From NCBI GenBank assembly GCA_947591605.1, contig CANQDF010000009.1, forward strand, positions 1-64,000: a stretch of 64,000 nt of DNA, read 5' to 3'. Below the pieces are notes generated by a model. It searched no databases and was not told the origin of the DNA. It worked only from the letters and a program-made list of their open reading frames with translations. Positions 18,753 to 27,708 of the stretch are shown one piece after another. The DNA is from an uncultured Clostridia bacterium (GTDB taxonomy: Bacteria > Bacillota > Clostridia > Lachnospirales > CAG-274). How positions within the stretch are numbered: the first letter of the stretch is position 1; every line of letters begins with the position of its first letter. The translations under genes were made by a program, and so were the position numbers.

Positions 18753-18835
18753 ATTTCTAATGCAATTCTCATTTTTATCAAGTTTCAATTTAATCTGTAC
18801 GGTTTATTATATATGTAAATCGGGAGGTGAGTAAA

Positions 18836-19501
18836 GTGAAATTTAGGCACGAATATAAATTTTCAATAAATATGTGTGATATTGTTATGCTAAGGTCAAG
18901 GCTGGGCGCCGTAGCGGATCATGACGAGCATTGCGGTGATGACGGCTCCTACACGGTACGCAGCCTGTACTTTGACAACTATGCAGATAAGGTTCTGAGA
19001 GAAAAAGCAGACGGTACGGATAAAAGAGAAAAGTTCCGTATAAGGTACTACGGTGACGATACGTCCTTTATACGTCTGGAGAAAAAAAGCAAAATAGGCA
19101 GCCTTTGCAGCAAGCAGAGCACCGCAATAACATACGATAACTGTGCGGAGCTTATCAAAGGCAATACGGGTTTCCTTATCGGCAGTAACAGCAATATAAT
19201 GAGAGAGCTTTATGCCAAAATGCAGTTTCAGCTTTTAAGGCCCAAAGCAATAGTTGAATACAACAGGGAATGCTATGTATATTCCCCGGGCAATGTACGC
19301 ATAACCATAGATACTCATATATGCGGCAGCTATGCCGTAAACGGTTTTTTAAATACCGAGGCTGTGTTTGCGTCTTTCTGCCCGTATTGTATACTGGAGG
19401 TTAAATATGACGAATTTTTGCCCTATGCAATAGAGGCAGCGGTACAGTTAAAGGACAGACGTGTGCGGGCATTTTCCAAATATGCTGCGGTAAGATATTA
19501 A
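18836..19501 (+). CDS. VTC-domain (polyphosphate polymerase-type) protein
   Basis: The 221-residue cytosolic protein is a stand-alone VTC domain, the triphosphate-tunnel fold that makes polyphosphate in yeast Vtc4. Typical strands with tunnel-lining residues are visible: FRHEYKFSI, VRSLYFDN, KFRIRYYG, RLEKKSK, KAIVEYNRE and CILEVKYDE, so the basic and acidic residues needed for catalysis look present. Whether the bacterial version makes polyphosphate is not known. The start is GTG 18836, eight bases after GGAGG (18823-18827); an earlier in-frame GTG at 18827 overlaps that site. It leads a three-gene unit with a DUF4956 membrane protein and a Cthe_2159-type protein, a grouping common in Clostridia. 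Confidence 0.82.
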   Translation: MKFRHEYKFSINMCDIVMLRSRLGAVADHDEHCGDDGSYTVRSLYFDNYADKVLREKADGTDKREKFRIRYYGDDTSFIRLEKKSKIGSLCSKQSTAITYDNCAELIKGNTGFLIGSNSNIMRELYAKMQFQLLRPKAIVEYNRECYVYSPGNVRITIDTHICGSYAVNGFLNTEAVFASFCPYCILEVKYDEFLPYAIEAAVQLKDRRVRAFSKYAAVRY

Positions 19502-19519
19502 AAAGAAAGGTGTAATATT

Positions 19520-20194
19520 ATGAACAGTTTTAACGATGTATTTAAATCAGGTTTTCTGGATAGCCTTAATTCCTTTTCCGTTTTGGATGTAGTTATAGCG
19601 CTTGGAGTTTCCTTTGTTATGGGTCTTTTTATATTTTTTATATACAAAAGAACCTATGCGGGAGTAATGTATTCGGCGTCCTTTGGCGTGTCGCTCATAG
19701 CAATGACTATGATAACAGCTCTTGTTATTATAGCGGTAACGTCAAATGTGGTGCTTTCCCTGGGTATGGTCGGTGCCCTGTCCATAGTACGTTTCAGGAC
19801 GGCAATAAAGGAGCCGATGGATATCGCCTTCCTGTTCTGGGCAATAGCGATAGGCATAGTTATAGGAGCGGGGCTTATAGTGCTCGGTGTTGCAGGCTCC
19901 GTTATAATCGGCGTTGTGCTTGTTGTATTCTCATTAAAAAAGGAAGTGGACGTACCTTACATACTTGTTGTAAGCTGCGCGGATAAAAATGCGGAGGAAA
20001 CCGCATACGAGATAATACAAAGCGATGCAAAAAAGAGTGCGGTAAGATCCAAATCCGTTACCAAGGCAGGCACAGAGCTTACCTATGAGGTAAGGCTCAA
20101 AAACGAAAATACCGATTTTGTAAATAAAATTTCCTCATGCAGCGGTGTAAATAATGTAGTGCTTGTATCATACAACGGAGAATATATGTCGTGA
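19520..20194 (+). CDS. DUF4956 membrane protein
   Basis: This 224-residue protein has about four transmembrane helices (VLDVVIALGVSFVMGLFIFF; ASFGVSLIAMTMITALVIIA; a hairpin with FLFWAIAIGIVIGAG; VAGSVIIGVVLVVF) and a soluble C-terminal domain of about 70 residues. The conserved loop SIVRFRTAIKEPMDIAF is the hallmark of DUF4956. It starts 18 bp after the VTC gene with AAGAAAGGTG before the ATG. The family has no proven function, but it repeatedly travels with VTC-domain genes, so it may form the membrane part of a polyphosphate or cell-envelope system (inference). Confidence 0.85.
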   Translation: MNSFNDVFKSGFLDSLNSFSVLDVVIALGVSFVMGLFIFFIYKRTYAGVMYSASFGVSLIAMTMITALVIIAVTSNVVLSLGMVGALSIVRFRTAIKEPMDIAFLFWAIAIGIVIGAGLIVLGVAGSVIIGVVLVVFSLKKEVDVPYILVVSCADKNAEETAYEIIQSDAKKSAVRSKSVTKAGTELTYEVRLKNENTDFVNKISSCSGVNNVVLVSYNGEYMS

Positions 20195-20204
20195 GGGTGA
20201 TAAT

Positions 20205-22484
20205 ATGATAGGCTCAAAAAAGACAGATATACTTGCCGTGCTGCTTACGGCGCTTCTGCTTGCCGCTATAGCGGCAGGGCTGTATGCCGCTCATAGGACC
20301 CCTTATTATGAAAAAGACAGTGTTAAGGAGTACGGAAATGGGCATACGATAAGCTATACACAGGCAGACAGCTATACAGACTATACCTCTGCACCGTTTG
20401 AAAAAATTGAGCTTCTGGGCGAAACCGCAAGCAGCCAAAGCAAAAATGTTATTGTAAACGGCGGTGATATTACAATTTTGGCAGGGGGCACCTATGTGCT
20501 TTCGGGTGAGCTGACGGACGGCAGCATAACCATAAACTCAAACGACAATAAGGAGGTCAGGCTCGTCCTTGATAATGCTTCGGTGACATCCTCCGATTTT
20601 GCCGCAATTTATGTTGTTAATTCGGAAAGAACCGTTATATCATGCCCCGAGGGCACAAGCAACCGTCTTACGGACGGCAGCGCATACAGCGAGGAGAGGC
20701 TTAACGGCGGCAAGCCGACAGCGGCATTGTACTCCTCGGACGACCTTATAATAAACGGTACAGGCACACTCGGCATAAGTGCAAGCTTTGAGGACGGTAT
20801 AAAATCAAATGACGGCCTTAAAATTTTGGATACGGCAATTGACCTTACATCGGCAGACGAGGGCATAAACGCCAACGATTATATATCGGTTGCGGGAGGA
20901 CATATAGACATAAACTCAACGGGTGACGGTATCAGATGTGAAGACGATGATACCGACAGGGGCTTTATTGTGTCCGAAAGCTCCGTTATTTCAATAAACA
21001 GCGGAGGTGACGGTATATATGCCTCAAGCGCATTTTACTCCGAAAGCTCCGAGCTTGATATAACCACCTCGGACGGCGCCGTAATTGCAGATGTCAATAT
21101 GCGGTCAATGCCGTTTGATGCCGTCAAAACGCAGTCCGAGGATACCGTAAGTACAAAGGCTGTAAAGGCAGGCAGCTATATCGAGTTTAACAACGGCGTA
21201 TGTACGGTCGATTCCGCAGATGACGGCATACACTCCGACGGAGATATATCAATAAACGGCGGAAGCTTTGCCATAAGGTGCGGTGACGATGCAATACACG
21301 GAGAGGACAATGTAAATATAGATGCGGAAAGCATAGATATCAGCCTTTGCAGAGAGGGCATAGAGGGTGACTATATAACGATATGCGGAGGAGATATAAA
21401 CGTAATATCATCCGACGACGGAATAAATGCCACAGGCCCCAACAGTAACGCAGGGTTTATGCCTATGCAGGACAAAAACAGAGAGATAACCGAGGAGGAT
21501 ATATATCTTACCGTAAGCGGAGGCAATATTTTTGTTGAAACATCGGGCGACGGTGTGGATTCCAACGGTGCGGCAAAGATGACGGGCGGCAGTCTTAAGG
21601 TTTTCGGCCCCGAAAACGGAGGCAACTCCTCTCTGGATTTTGAATACGGCTTTATTGTTGACGGAGGAGAAATATCGGCTGCGGGCAGCTCACAGATGGC
21701 AGAGCTTCCGTCGGAGGATTCCGCCGCAAACGTCCTTGTTTTTTACTTGGACAGCAGCTATGAAGCGGGTACCGATGTAAAGCTTACCGATACGGACGGA
21801 AATACGGTAACGGAATTTACACCGACAAAAAAATTCGACTGGGTACTGATAAGCAAACCGCAAATAACACTTGGCGAAAGCTATTCCCTTTACGTATCGG
21901 ACAGCCCGGCAGCCCAAATACAAGCGGAGAATAAAATAAGCTCCTACGGCACAAGGGCAGCCGGAGCCTTTGGCGGCAGAGGTATGCGGAGGAATACGGA
22001 CGGCACGGGAGAAAACGGCTCGGATAATATTGGCGGCAAACCCTTCGGAACGGGCGGAAATATGCCTGCCGATGCGGATGCAATGACGGGTGACGGAGAA
22101 ATGCGCTCTCCCGATGCGGATACAATGCCGGGTGACGGCGGAATGCGCCCTCCCGATGCCGACGCAATGCCGGATGACGGCGGAATGGGTATTCCCGATG
22201 CCGAAAGAATGCCCCGTGACAAAAATATGACACAGGACGGTACAAATACACCGCCCGGTATGCCTGCCGACGGACAAATGCTCGATGGTCAATTTAAAGG
22301 TCGCAGGCAGAGGGAAAACGGTTTTGGAGCAGGCGGTGGGCAGATGCCGCAGGATATGCGTAATGCCGATAATGTCGGCAGCATAAAAAATATTATAAAT
22401 AAGTACGGCAATATAGTTATAACGGCTGCTGCAGCTGTTGCAGGCTTTATATTTGTCCTGCTTTACAGACGTAAAATACGTTAA
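20205..22484 (+). CDS. Cthe_2159-type carbohydrate-binding beta-helix protein
   Basis: The 759-residue protein has an N-terminal signal anchor (ILAVLLTALLLAAIAAGLYAA), a large repeat region (about 75-560) with many GDISINGGS-like turns, a linker rich in Met, Pro, Asp and Gly with four PDADxMPxDGGM-like repeats (about 625-680), and a C-terminal membrane helix with basic end (LLYRRKIR). The repeats match the Pfam carbohydrate-binding family of Clostridium thermocellum Cthe_2159, whose founding member folds as a beta-helix and binds acidic sugars such as polygalacturonate. No catalytic residues are expected. The ATG at 20205 is taken because a GAGGGTGAT site precedes it; an upstream ATG in frame overlaps the previous gene. 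It is the third gene of the VTC unit; a CotH kinase that often joins this set is absent. Confidence 0.85.
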   Translation: MIGSKKTDILAVLLTALLLAAIAAGLYAAHRTPYYEKDSVKEYGNGHTISYTQADSYTDYTSAPFEKIELLGETASSQSKNVIVNGGDITILAGGTYVLSGELTDGSITINSNDNKEVRLVLDNASVTSSDFAAIYVVNSERTVISCPEGTSNRLTDGSAYSEERLNGGKPTAALYSSDDLIINGTGTLGISASFEDGIKSNDGLKILDTAIDLTSADEGINANDYISVAGGHIDINSTGDGIRCEDDDTDRGFIVSESSVISINSGGDGIYASSAFYSESSELDITTSDGAVIADVNMRSMPFDAVKTQSEDTVSTKAVKAGSYIEFNNGVCTVDSADDGIHSDGDISINGGSFAIRCGDDAIHGEDNVNIDAESIDISLCREGIEGDYITICGGDINVISSDDGINATGPNSNAGFMPMQDKNREITEEDIYLTVSGGNIFVETSGDGVDSNGAAKMTGGSLKVFGPENGGNSSLDFEYGFIVDGGEISAAGSSQMAELPSEDSAANVLVFYLDSSYEAGTDVKLTDTDGNTVTEFTPTKKFDWVLISKPQITLGESYSLYVSDSPAAQIQAENKISSYGTRAAGAFGGRGMRRNTDGTGENGSDNIGGKPFGTGGNMPADADAMTGDGEMRSPDADTMPGDGGMRPPDADAMPDDGGMGIPDAERMPRDKNMTQDGTNTPPGMPADGQMLDGQFKGRRQRENGFGAGGGQMPQDMRNADNVGSIKNIINKYGNIVITAAAAVAGFIFVLLYRRKIR

Positions 22485-22500
22485 TGCCGTGGCATAAAAG

Positions 22501-22546
22501 GCTGTCGCATATGAGGTCAAACCTGTATGCGGCAGCAATTTTTTTT
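22501..22546 (+). terminator. Terminator of the VTC unit
   Basis: The stem GCTGTCGCATA (22501-22511) / TATGCGGCAGC (22526-22536) contains an inner AGGT/ACCT pairing and is followed by a T run ending near 22546. Confidence 0.8.
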
Positions 22547-22647
22547 GCAAATAATTTATAATAACGGTCGAGGTATAAAAAGCAGGATTAAATTACAGTA
22601 CATTTTATATCGAAATTTACACACATATTAAAAAATTGTCAAAAATC

Positions 22648-22676
22648 TTGCCCGTTTTGATAATGTGTGTTATAAT
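22648..22676 (+). promoter_or_regulatory. Promoter of the tmk operon
   Basis: TTGCCC (22648-22653), 17 bp and TATAAT (22671-22676) with extended TG at 22668-22669. The same arrangement drives the adhesin at 16261. Confidence 0.7.
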
Positions 22677-22736
22677 ACCTAATGTATATGCAATTACATT
22701 TATATGTTTTACTGTTTCCGAAGCGGAGGTGCGGAT

Positions 22737-23360
22737 GTGTCCGGCTTGTTTATAACAATGGAGGGTACCGACGGCGCAGGCAAGACAACACAGATAAATA
22801 TGCTTAAGACCTATCTCGAGGATAAGGGCTTTAAGGTGGTTTGTGTGCGTGAGCCGGGCGGGACCCATATAGGCGAAAAAATAAGGGAAATTATTATAGA
22901 TAAAGACAACGGCGAGATGCACCAAATGACGGAGGCGATGCTTTATGCCGCCGCAAGAGCACAGCTTGTGCAGGAGGTTATACTGCCTGCCCTAAAGGAC
23001 GGCAATATAGTCATATCCGACAGATTTGTGGATTCCAGCCTTGTATACCAAGGGTATGCAAGGGGGATGGGTGAGCGCAGGATACGGAGCCTTAACCGCT
23101 ATGCCGTAGACGATCTTGAGCCGGATATAACCTTTTTTTTAAGGCTAAAGCCGCATGACGGGCTTAAGAGAAAGGCGGAACAGGCAGAGCTTGACAGGAT
23201 AGAATCCGAAAGCTTTAATTTTCATCACAGAGTATATGACGGCTATGTGAGCCTTGCAAGACGCAACAAAAACAGGATAAAAATGCTTGACGCATTAAAA
23301 AGCAGGGAGGAGCTTCATTCGGAGATAGTTGGATATATAGAGCAGCTTTTTGAGTGGTAA
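22737..23360 (+). CDS. tmk: Thymidylate kinase
   Basis: The 207-residue enzyme phosphorylates dTMP to dTDP for DNA synthesis. Visible motifs are the P-loop EGTDGAGKTTQ, the DR(Y/F) site in ISDRFVDSSLVYQGYARG, and REPGGT, which binds dTMP. The length fits. The start is GTG 22737, seven bases after GGAGG; an ATG 11 codons upstream lacks a ribosome site. It heads a classic Firmicutes cluster (tmk, holB, ricT, trmN6, rsmI). Confidence 0.95.
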   Translation: MSGLFITMEGTDGAGKTTQINMLKTYLEDKGFKVVCVREPGGTHIGEKIREIIIDKDNGEMHQMTEAMLYAAARAQLVQEVILPALKDGNIVISDRFVDSSLVYQGYARGMGERRIRSLNRYAVDDLEPDITFFLRLKPHDGLKRKAEQAELDRIESESFNFHHRVYDGYVSLARRNKNRIKMLDALKSREELHSEIVGYIEQLFEW

Positions 23361-23365
23361 ATATT

Positions 23366-24358
23366 ATGTATGATTTTGGAGCCGTTATAGGCAATAAAAG
23401 TATAATAAAAAGTCTTAAACAGGCTGTTGAGCACAAAAGAGTTAACCATGCCTATATATTTGACGGCTTGAAGGGCTCGGGCAGAAAAACTCTTGCATAC
23501 GCCTTTGCAAAAACGCTTAATTGCAAAGCAGGCACAGGCAGTCCGTGCGGCAGCTGCATAAGCTGTAAAACCTTTGATAGCGGCAATAATCCCGATGTAA
23601 TATTTGTAAAGCGCAGCGAGGGTGAGCGTGAGATAAAAATAGACGCTGTAAGAAATGTTATTAACAAAAATATTGCGGTAAAGCCGTACAGTAACCGCTA
23701 TAAGGTGTTTATAATAGAGGATGCGGACAGGATGAATACCGCTGCGCAGAATGCTTTTTTAAAAACCCTTGAAGAACCGCCTTATTTTGCGGTATTTTTG
23801 CTTATTACCGAAAATTGCAGCAAGCTGCTGCCAACGGTGCTTTCACGCTGCCAGCATTTCAGGACGGAAAATCTGCCTGCCGAGGAGATAAAAAAATACC
23901 TTGTTTCAAGGCTTTCCGTTTCGGATGCAGCGGCATACACGGCTGCCGTTTACAGCGGCGGCAGTATAGGCAGGGCTGCGGAGCTTGCTTTATCGGAGGA
24001 GTTCGGCGCTTTGTGCGCATCTGTTGCGGAAAACACGATAAAGCTGCTGGAAACGGATCTCATCGGGCTTTATAAGCTTACCGCACAGATGGAGCAGTAT
24101 AAAGACAATATAGAAAGTTATCTGGATATTATGTATCTGCTTTACAGGGACTGCCTTGTATATATGCAGACAGGCAGCACGGCTGCACTTGTCAGGCAGG
24201 ATATAACGGATATTATAAGCCGCATATGTACTCTTACGGGCACAAGGCGTCTTATAAGAGGGTGTTCTCTTATAGAGGACGCTTTGGAAAATTTAAGAAG
24301 ATACGGTGATTTTCAGCTTGTTATTGAAAATTTGTTTTTTAAGCTAAAGGAGAAGTAA
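23366..24358 (+). CDS. holB: DNA polymerase III subunit delta-prime
   Basis: The 330-residue protein is the delta-prime subunit of the sliding-clamp loader. It shows the AAA+ fold with a modified P-loop (GLKGSGRKTLA), a four-cysteine zinc module (CGSCISC after CKAG), the Walker B-like IIEDADRM, and the SRC motif (VLSRCQHF) that contacts a neighbour's ATP. ATG 23366 is taken as the start, with GAGTGG eight bases upstream; an earlier GTG at 23354 overlaps the tmk stop and is possible. Gene order tmk-holB is conserved. Confidence 0.9.
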   Translation: MYDFGAVIGNKSIIKSLKQAVEHKRVNHAYIFDGLKGSGRKTLAYAFAKTLNCKAGTGSPCGSCISCKTFDSGNNPDVIFVKRSEGEREIKIDAVRNVINKNIAVKPYSNRYKVFIIEDADRMNTAAQNAFLKTLEEPPYFAVFLLITENCSKLLPTVLSRCQHFRTENLPAEEIKKYLVSRLSVSDAAAYTAAVYSGGSIGRAAELALSEEFGALCASVAENTIKLLETDLIGLYKLTAQMEQYKDNIESYLDIMYLLYRDCLVYMQTGSTAALVRQDITDIISRICTLTGTRRLIRGCSLIEDALENLRRYGDFQLVIENLFFKLKEK

Positions 24359-24360
24359 AA

Positions 24361-25233
24361 ATGAAGGTTGTTGGCGTTAGGTTTAAAAAGGCGGGTAAAA
24401 TATACTATTTTGAACCGCTTGACGATAAAACGGAGGCAGGTCAGCCCGTTATTGTGGAAACCGCCAGGGGTATTGAGTACGGCTATGTTGAGATACCCTT
24501 GAAAGAGGTTGAAGAAAACGAGCTTGTGCTGCCGCTCAAAAAAGTTATCAGGTTTGCGACCGATGAGGATACCGTTAAAAATGAAGAAAACCGTTCCCGT
24601 GAAAAGGAAGCGTTTGATATATGTATCGAGAAGATCAAAAAGCATAACCTTGATATGAAGCTTGTGGATGTCGAGCTTACCTTTGACGGAAATAAAATAA
24701 TATTTTATTTTACATCGGGCGGCAGAGTGGACTTTAGGGAGCTTGTAAAGGATCTGGCTGCCGTATTCAGGGTAAGGATTGAGCTCAGGCAGATAGGCAT
24801 AAGGGATGAAGCAAAAATGCTCAACGGTATAGGCATATGCGGCAGAACGCTGTGCTGCGCCACGTTTTTAAGTGATTTTCATCCTGTAAGCATTAAAATG
24901 GCAAAGGATCAAAATCTTTCACTTAATCCGGCAAAGATATCCGGCATATGCGGCAGGCTTATGTGCTGCCTTAAATACGAGCAGGATGTATACGAGGAGC
25001 TTATAAAGGATCTGCCCAAGGAGGGGGATCTGATATCCACACCGGAGGGCGAAGGCGAGGTTCTCAGCGTAAGCGTTTTAAAGCGCACAATACGTGCCGC
25101 TGTAAGGAGCGACCCCAAAAAGGATGCTCAGATAGGCTTTTTTGCACCCGAGGAGATAAAAATTTTAAAACGCAGAAAACGTACTAAGGAAGAAAGTATA
25201 TCCAAAGAAGATCTAAAGGAAATTATGGACTGA
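24361..25233 (+). CDS. ricT: PSP1 domain protein RicT (YaaT)
   Basis: The 290-residue protein matches RicT/YaaT. The PSP1 core includes GIGICGRTLCCATFL and GICGRLMCCLKYEQ; the cysteines are those that bind iron-sulfur in the Bacillus RicA-RicF-RicT complex, which helps RNase Y mature transcripts and supports sporulation and competence. The first two bases after the holB stop precede this ATG, so the genes are tightly coupled, with GGAGAAG as ribosome site. RicA and RicF are not in the window. Confidence 0.9.
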   Translation: MKVVGVRFKKAGKIYYFEPLDDKTEAGQPVIVETARGIEYGYVEIPLKEVEENELVLPLKKVIRFATDEDTVKNEENRSREKEAFDICIEKIKKHNLDMKLVDVELTFDGNKIIFYFTSGGRVDFRELVKDLAAVFRVRIELRQIGIRDEAKMLNGIGICGRTLCCATFLSDFHPVSIKMAKDQNLSLNPAKISGICGRLMCCLKYEQDVYEELIKDLPKEGDLISTPEGEGEVLSVSVLKRTIRAAVRSDPKKDAQIGFFAPEEIKILKRRKRTKEESISKEDLKEIMD

Positions 25234-25973
25234 TGGCTAACGTAAACATAAATAAAAACGAAAGAGTAGACGATCTGCACCGAAACGGTTATATGCTTAT
25301 CCAGGATCCCGAAAGGTTCTGCTTTGGCATAGATGCGGTTTTGCTTGCGGGTTATGCAAAAATGAATAAAAACGAGGTTGCCCTTGATATGTGTACGGGC
25401 ACAGGAGTTATACCCATACTTATGAAGGGCAAAACCGACGGCGAGCAGTTTGTGGGTGTGGAGATACAGCAGGAAAGTGCGGAAATGGCACAGCGCAGCG
25501 TTCTGCTTAACGACCTGGAAAACAACATATTCATACAGCACGGTGATATAAGAGAGTTGGACAAAATGTTCAGGGCAGGCAGCTTTGATGTGGTTACCTG
25601 CAATCCGCCTTATATGCCAAACGGCGGAGGCCTTTTAAATGACCGTACACCCAAGGCTGTTGCAAGGCACGAGATACTCTGTACACTGGAGGATGTGCTG
25701 AGCATGGCGGATAAAATGCTGCGTGTGGGCGGCAGAATGTATATGGTGCATCGCCCTGCAAGGCTTGTGGATATTTTTGCGCTTTCAAGGCAGTATCATC
25801 TGGAGCCTAAACGTATGCGCCTTGTGCATCCCTATGTTGAAAAGGAGCCAACCCTTGTGCTTGTTGAGTTTATAAAGGGCGGCAAGCCTATGCTTAAGGT
25901 GGAGCCGCCGCTTATTATTTATCTTATCAACGGTGAATATACCTCGGAGATAAGGGATATTTACTATAATTGA
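25233..25973 (+). CDS. trmN6: tRNA1(Val) (adenine37-N6)-methyltransferase-like protein
   Basis: The 246-residue SAM-dependent methyltransferase matches TrmN6 (YfiC/YabB). The SAM loop ALDMCTGTGVIPILM and the catalytic NPPY motif (VTCNPPYMPNGGG) of N6-adenine methyltransferases are present. It overlaps the ricT stop by one base (TGATG). The ricT-yabB-rsmI order is that of Bacillus. The exact tRNA target in this organism is inferred from family only. Confidence 0.87.
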   Translation: MANVNINKNERVDDLHRNGYMLIQDPERFCFGIDAVLLAGYAKMNKNEVALDMCTGTGVIPILMKGKTDGEQFVGVEIQQESAEMAQRSVLLNDLENNIFIQHGDIRELDKMFRAGSFDVVTCNPPYMPNGGGLLNDRTPKAVARHEILCTLEDVLSMADKMLRVGGRMYMVHRPARLVDIFALSRQYHLEPKRMRLVHPYVEKEPTLVLVEFIKGGKPMLKVEPPLIIYLINGEYTSEIRDIYYN

Positions 25974-25980
25974 GGTCGGT

Positions 25981-26832
25981 ATGGATACAGGAATTTTGTA
26001 TGTGTGCGGTACGCCTATAGGCAATATGGAGGATATTACGCTAAGGGCTCTGCGCATATTTAAAGAGGCAGATCTGATAGCTGCCGAGGATACAAGGCAA
26101 ACGGTCAAGCTCTTGAACCGCTATAATATAAAAACACCGCTTACAAGCTACCATGAGCACAATAAAGCGGCAAAAGGCAAGGCTATTGTGTCAATGCTTA
26201 AGGAGGGTAAAAATATTGCCCTGGTAAGCGATGCGGGTATGCCGGGTATATCCGATCCTGGTGAAGACCTTATTGCACTCTGCTATGAGGAGGGCATATC
26301 CGTTACAGCCGTGCCGGGCCCCACAGCGGTTGCAACGGCAGCGGTACTCAGCGGCATGCCGACAAGGAGTTTTGTGTTTGAGGGCTTTTTGCCCGCAAAC
26401 AAAAAGCAGCGCAGCGAGGTAATATCCCGTATTGAGGGCGAAACAAGGACAGTTGTTTTGTACGAGGCGCCGCATCACCTTACGGATACGCTCGGGCAGC
26501 TTTGCAAAACCATGGCGGATCGTCCTGCCGCTGCGGTGAGGGAGCTTACAAAAAAGCACGAAACCGTTAACAGGGGCACTCTTTCCGAGCTTTTGGAGTA
26601 CTTTGCACAAAATGAGCCAAAGGGAGAGTTTGTGCTTGTAATAGGCGGTAAAAGTGCGGCTGAGGCTGAAAGAGAAAAAATTGCGGGCTTTGAAAAGATG
26701 ACCGTGCAAGAGCACTACCGCTGCTGTCTGGAAAGCGGCATGGAGCCAAAGGAGGCAATGAAGCAGGTTGCCAGGGACAGAGGCGTAGGCAAAAGAGAGA
26801 TCTATAAAACACTTAACATTAAAGAGGATTGA
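25981..26832 (+). CDS. rsmI: 16S rRNA 2'-O-methyltransferase (C1402)
   Basis: The 283-residue protein is RsmI, which methylates the ribose of C1402 in 16S rRNA, next to the decoding site. It has the tetrapyrrole-methylase fold: LYVCGTPIGNMEDIT, DLIAAEDTRQT, ALVSDAGMPGISDPG, PGPTA and a C-terminal helical domain. The length is normal. A GAGG site lies seven bases before the ATG, and the gene is seven bases after trmN6. Confidence 0.95.
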   Translation: MDTGILYVCGTPIGNMEDITLRALRIFKEADLIAAEDTRQTVKLLNRYNIKTPLTSYHEHNKAAKGKAIVSMLKEGKNIALVSDAGMPGISDPGEDLIALCYEEGISVTAVPGPTAVATAAVLSGMPTRSFVFEGFLPANKKQRSEVISRIEGETRTVVLYEAPHHLTDTLGQLCKTMADRPAAAVRELTKKHETVNRGTLSELLEYFAQNEPKGEFVLVIGGKSAAEAEREKIAGFEKMTVQEHYRCCLESGMEPKEAMKQVARDRGVGKREIYKTLNIKED

Positions 26833-26837
26833 TTTTT

Positions 26838-27527
26838 ATGAAGGCTTTGGTTTTGTTTTCCGGAGGGACCGACAGTACCGTCTGTCTTGCTCTGGCTGTG
26901 GAAAAATACGGCAGGGATGAGGTAACTGCTCTTTCCGTTTCATACGGGCAAAAGCATATCAAGGAGATAGAGGCATCTGAAAAAATAGCCGCATACTACG
27001 GTGTTGCAAGGCGTACACTGGATATGTCCGCAATATTTGAGGGCAGCAGCTGTTCCCTTTTAAGCTCCTCACAGGAGGAGATACCGCACGAAAGCTATTC
27101 GGGTCAGCTTGAAAAAAGCGGAGGCGCTCCCGTGTCTACATATGTTCCGTTCAGAAACGGGCTTTTTCTTTCCGCTGCGGCGGCAGAAGCAATATCCTTG
27201 GGATGCGGTGAGATATATTACGGTGCTCACGGTGATGATGCTGCAGGCAACGCATATCCCGACTGCAGTGAGGAGTTCAACAGGGCAATAGGCTCTGCAA
27301 TTTATATCGGCAGCGGAAAAACCTTGAGCATAACGGCGCCTTTTATAGGCAAAACAAAAGCGCAGGTCGTTAAGGAGGGCCTTAGGCTTGGCGTGCCCTT
27401 TCATCTTACATGGAGCTGCTATGAGGGCGGTGAGAAGCCCTGCGGCACATGCGGTACCTGCCGTGACAGGATAAGGGCATTTGAGCTAAACGGCGTAAAG
27501 GATCCGCTTGAATACATCGGTCAATAA
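26838..27527 (+). CDS. queC: 7-cyano-7-deazaguanine synthase
   Basis: The 229-residue enzyme makes preQ0 from 7-carboxy-7-deazaguanine, ATP and ammonia in the queuosine pathway. The PP-loop LFSGGTDSTVCLA and the C-terminal zinc cysteines (CYEGGEKPCGTCGTCRDR) are present. The start is ATG 26838, ten bases after GAGG; an upstream TTG in frame would be too close to it. The usual queD, queE and queF partners are not nearby. It closes the tmk operon and overlaps no gene. Confidence 0.93.
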   Translation: MKALVLFSGGTDSTVCLALAVEKYGRDEVTALSVSYGQKHIKEIEASEKIAAYYGVARRTLDMSAIFEGSSCSLLSSSQEEIPHESYSGQLEKSGGAPVSTYVPFRNGLFLSAAAAEAISLGCGEIYYGAHGDDAAGNAYPDCSEEFNRAIGSAIYIGSGKTLSITAPFIGKTKAQVVKEGLRLGVPFHLTWSCYEGGEKPCGTCGTCRDRIRAFELNGVKDPLEYIGQ

Positions 27528-27532
27528 AAACC

Positions 27533-27566
27533 GGGTGCAGTCATTACCTGATTTGCACCCTATTTG
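27533..27566 (+). terminator. Possible weak terminator after queC
   Basis: GGGTGCA (27533-27539) pairs with TGCACCC (27554-27560), but only a short T-rich stretch (TATTTG) follows. Confidence 0.4.
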
Positions 27567-27599
27567 TATGCTGTTAAGAAAAGTTTAATCTTTAACGGG

Positions 27600-27628
27600 T
27601 TGCCAAAATCTGTGCTTTGATGTATATT
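27600..27628 (+). promoter_or_regulatory. Promoter of the Gld-like ABC operon
   Basis: TTGCCA (27600-27605), 17 bp and TATATT (27623-27628). A second TTGTTG at 27641 has no clear partner. Confidence 0.5.
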
Positions 27629-27708
27629 AATATTTGTGTTTTGTTGCAATTTGCGCATAAAATGCCTTTTACAGGCTTAATAACATAAAATCAAGGGAGG
27701 GAGTTACT

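Noticed and set aside
21690-22550. Antisense open frame under the Cthe_2159-type gene
   Set aside because: Repeats rich in His and Arg result from the Met-Pro-Asp-Gly repeats on the coding strand.
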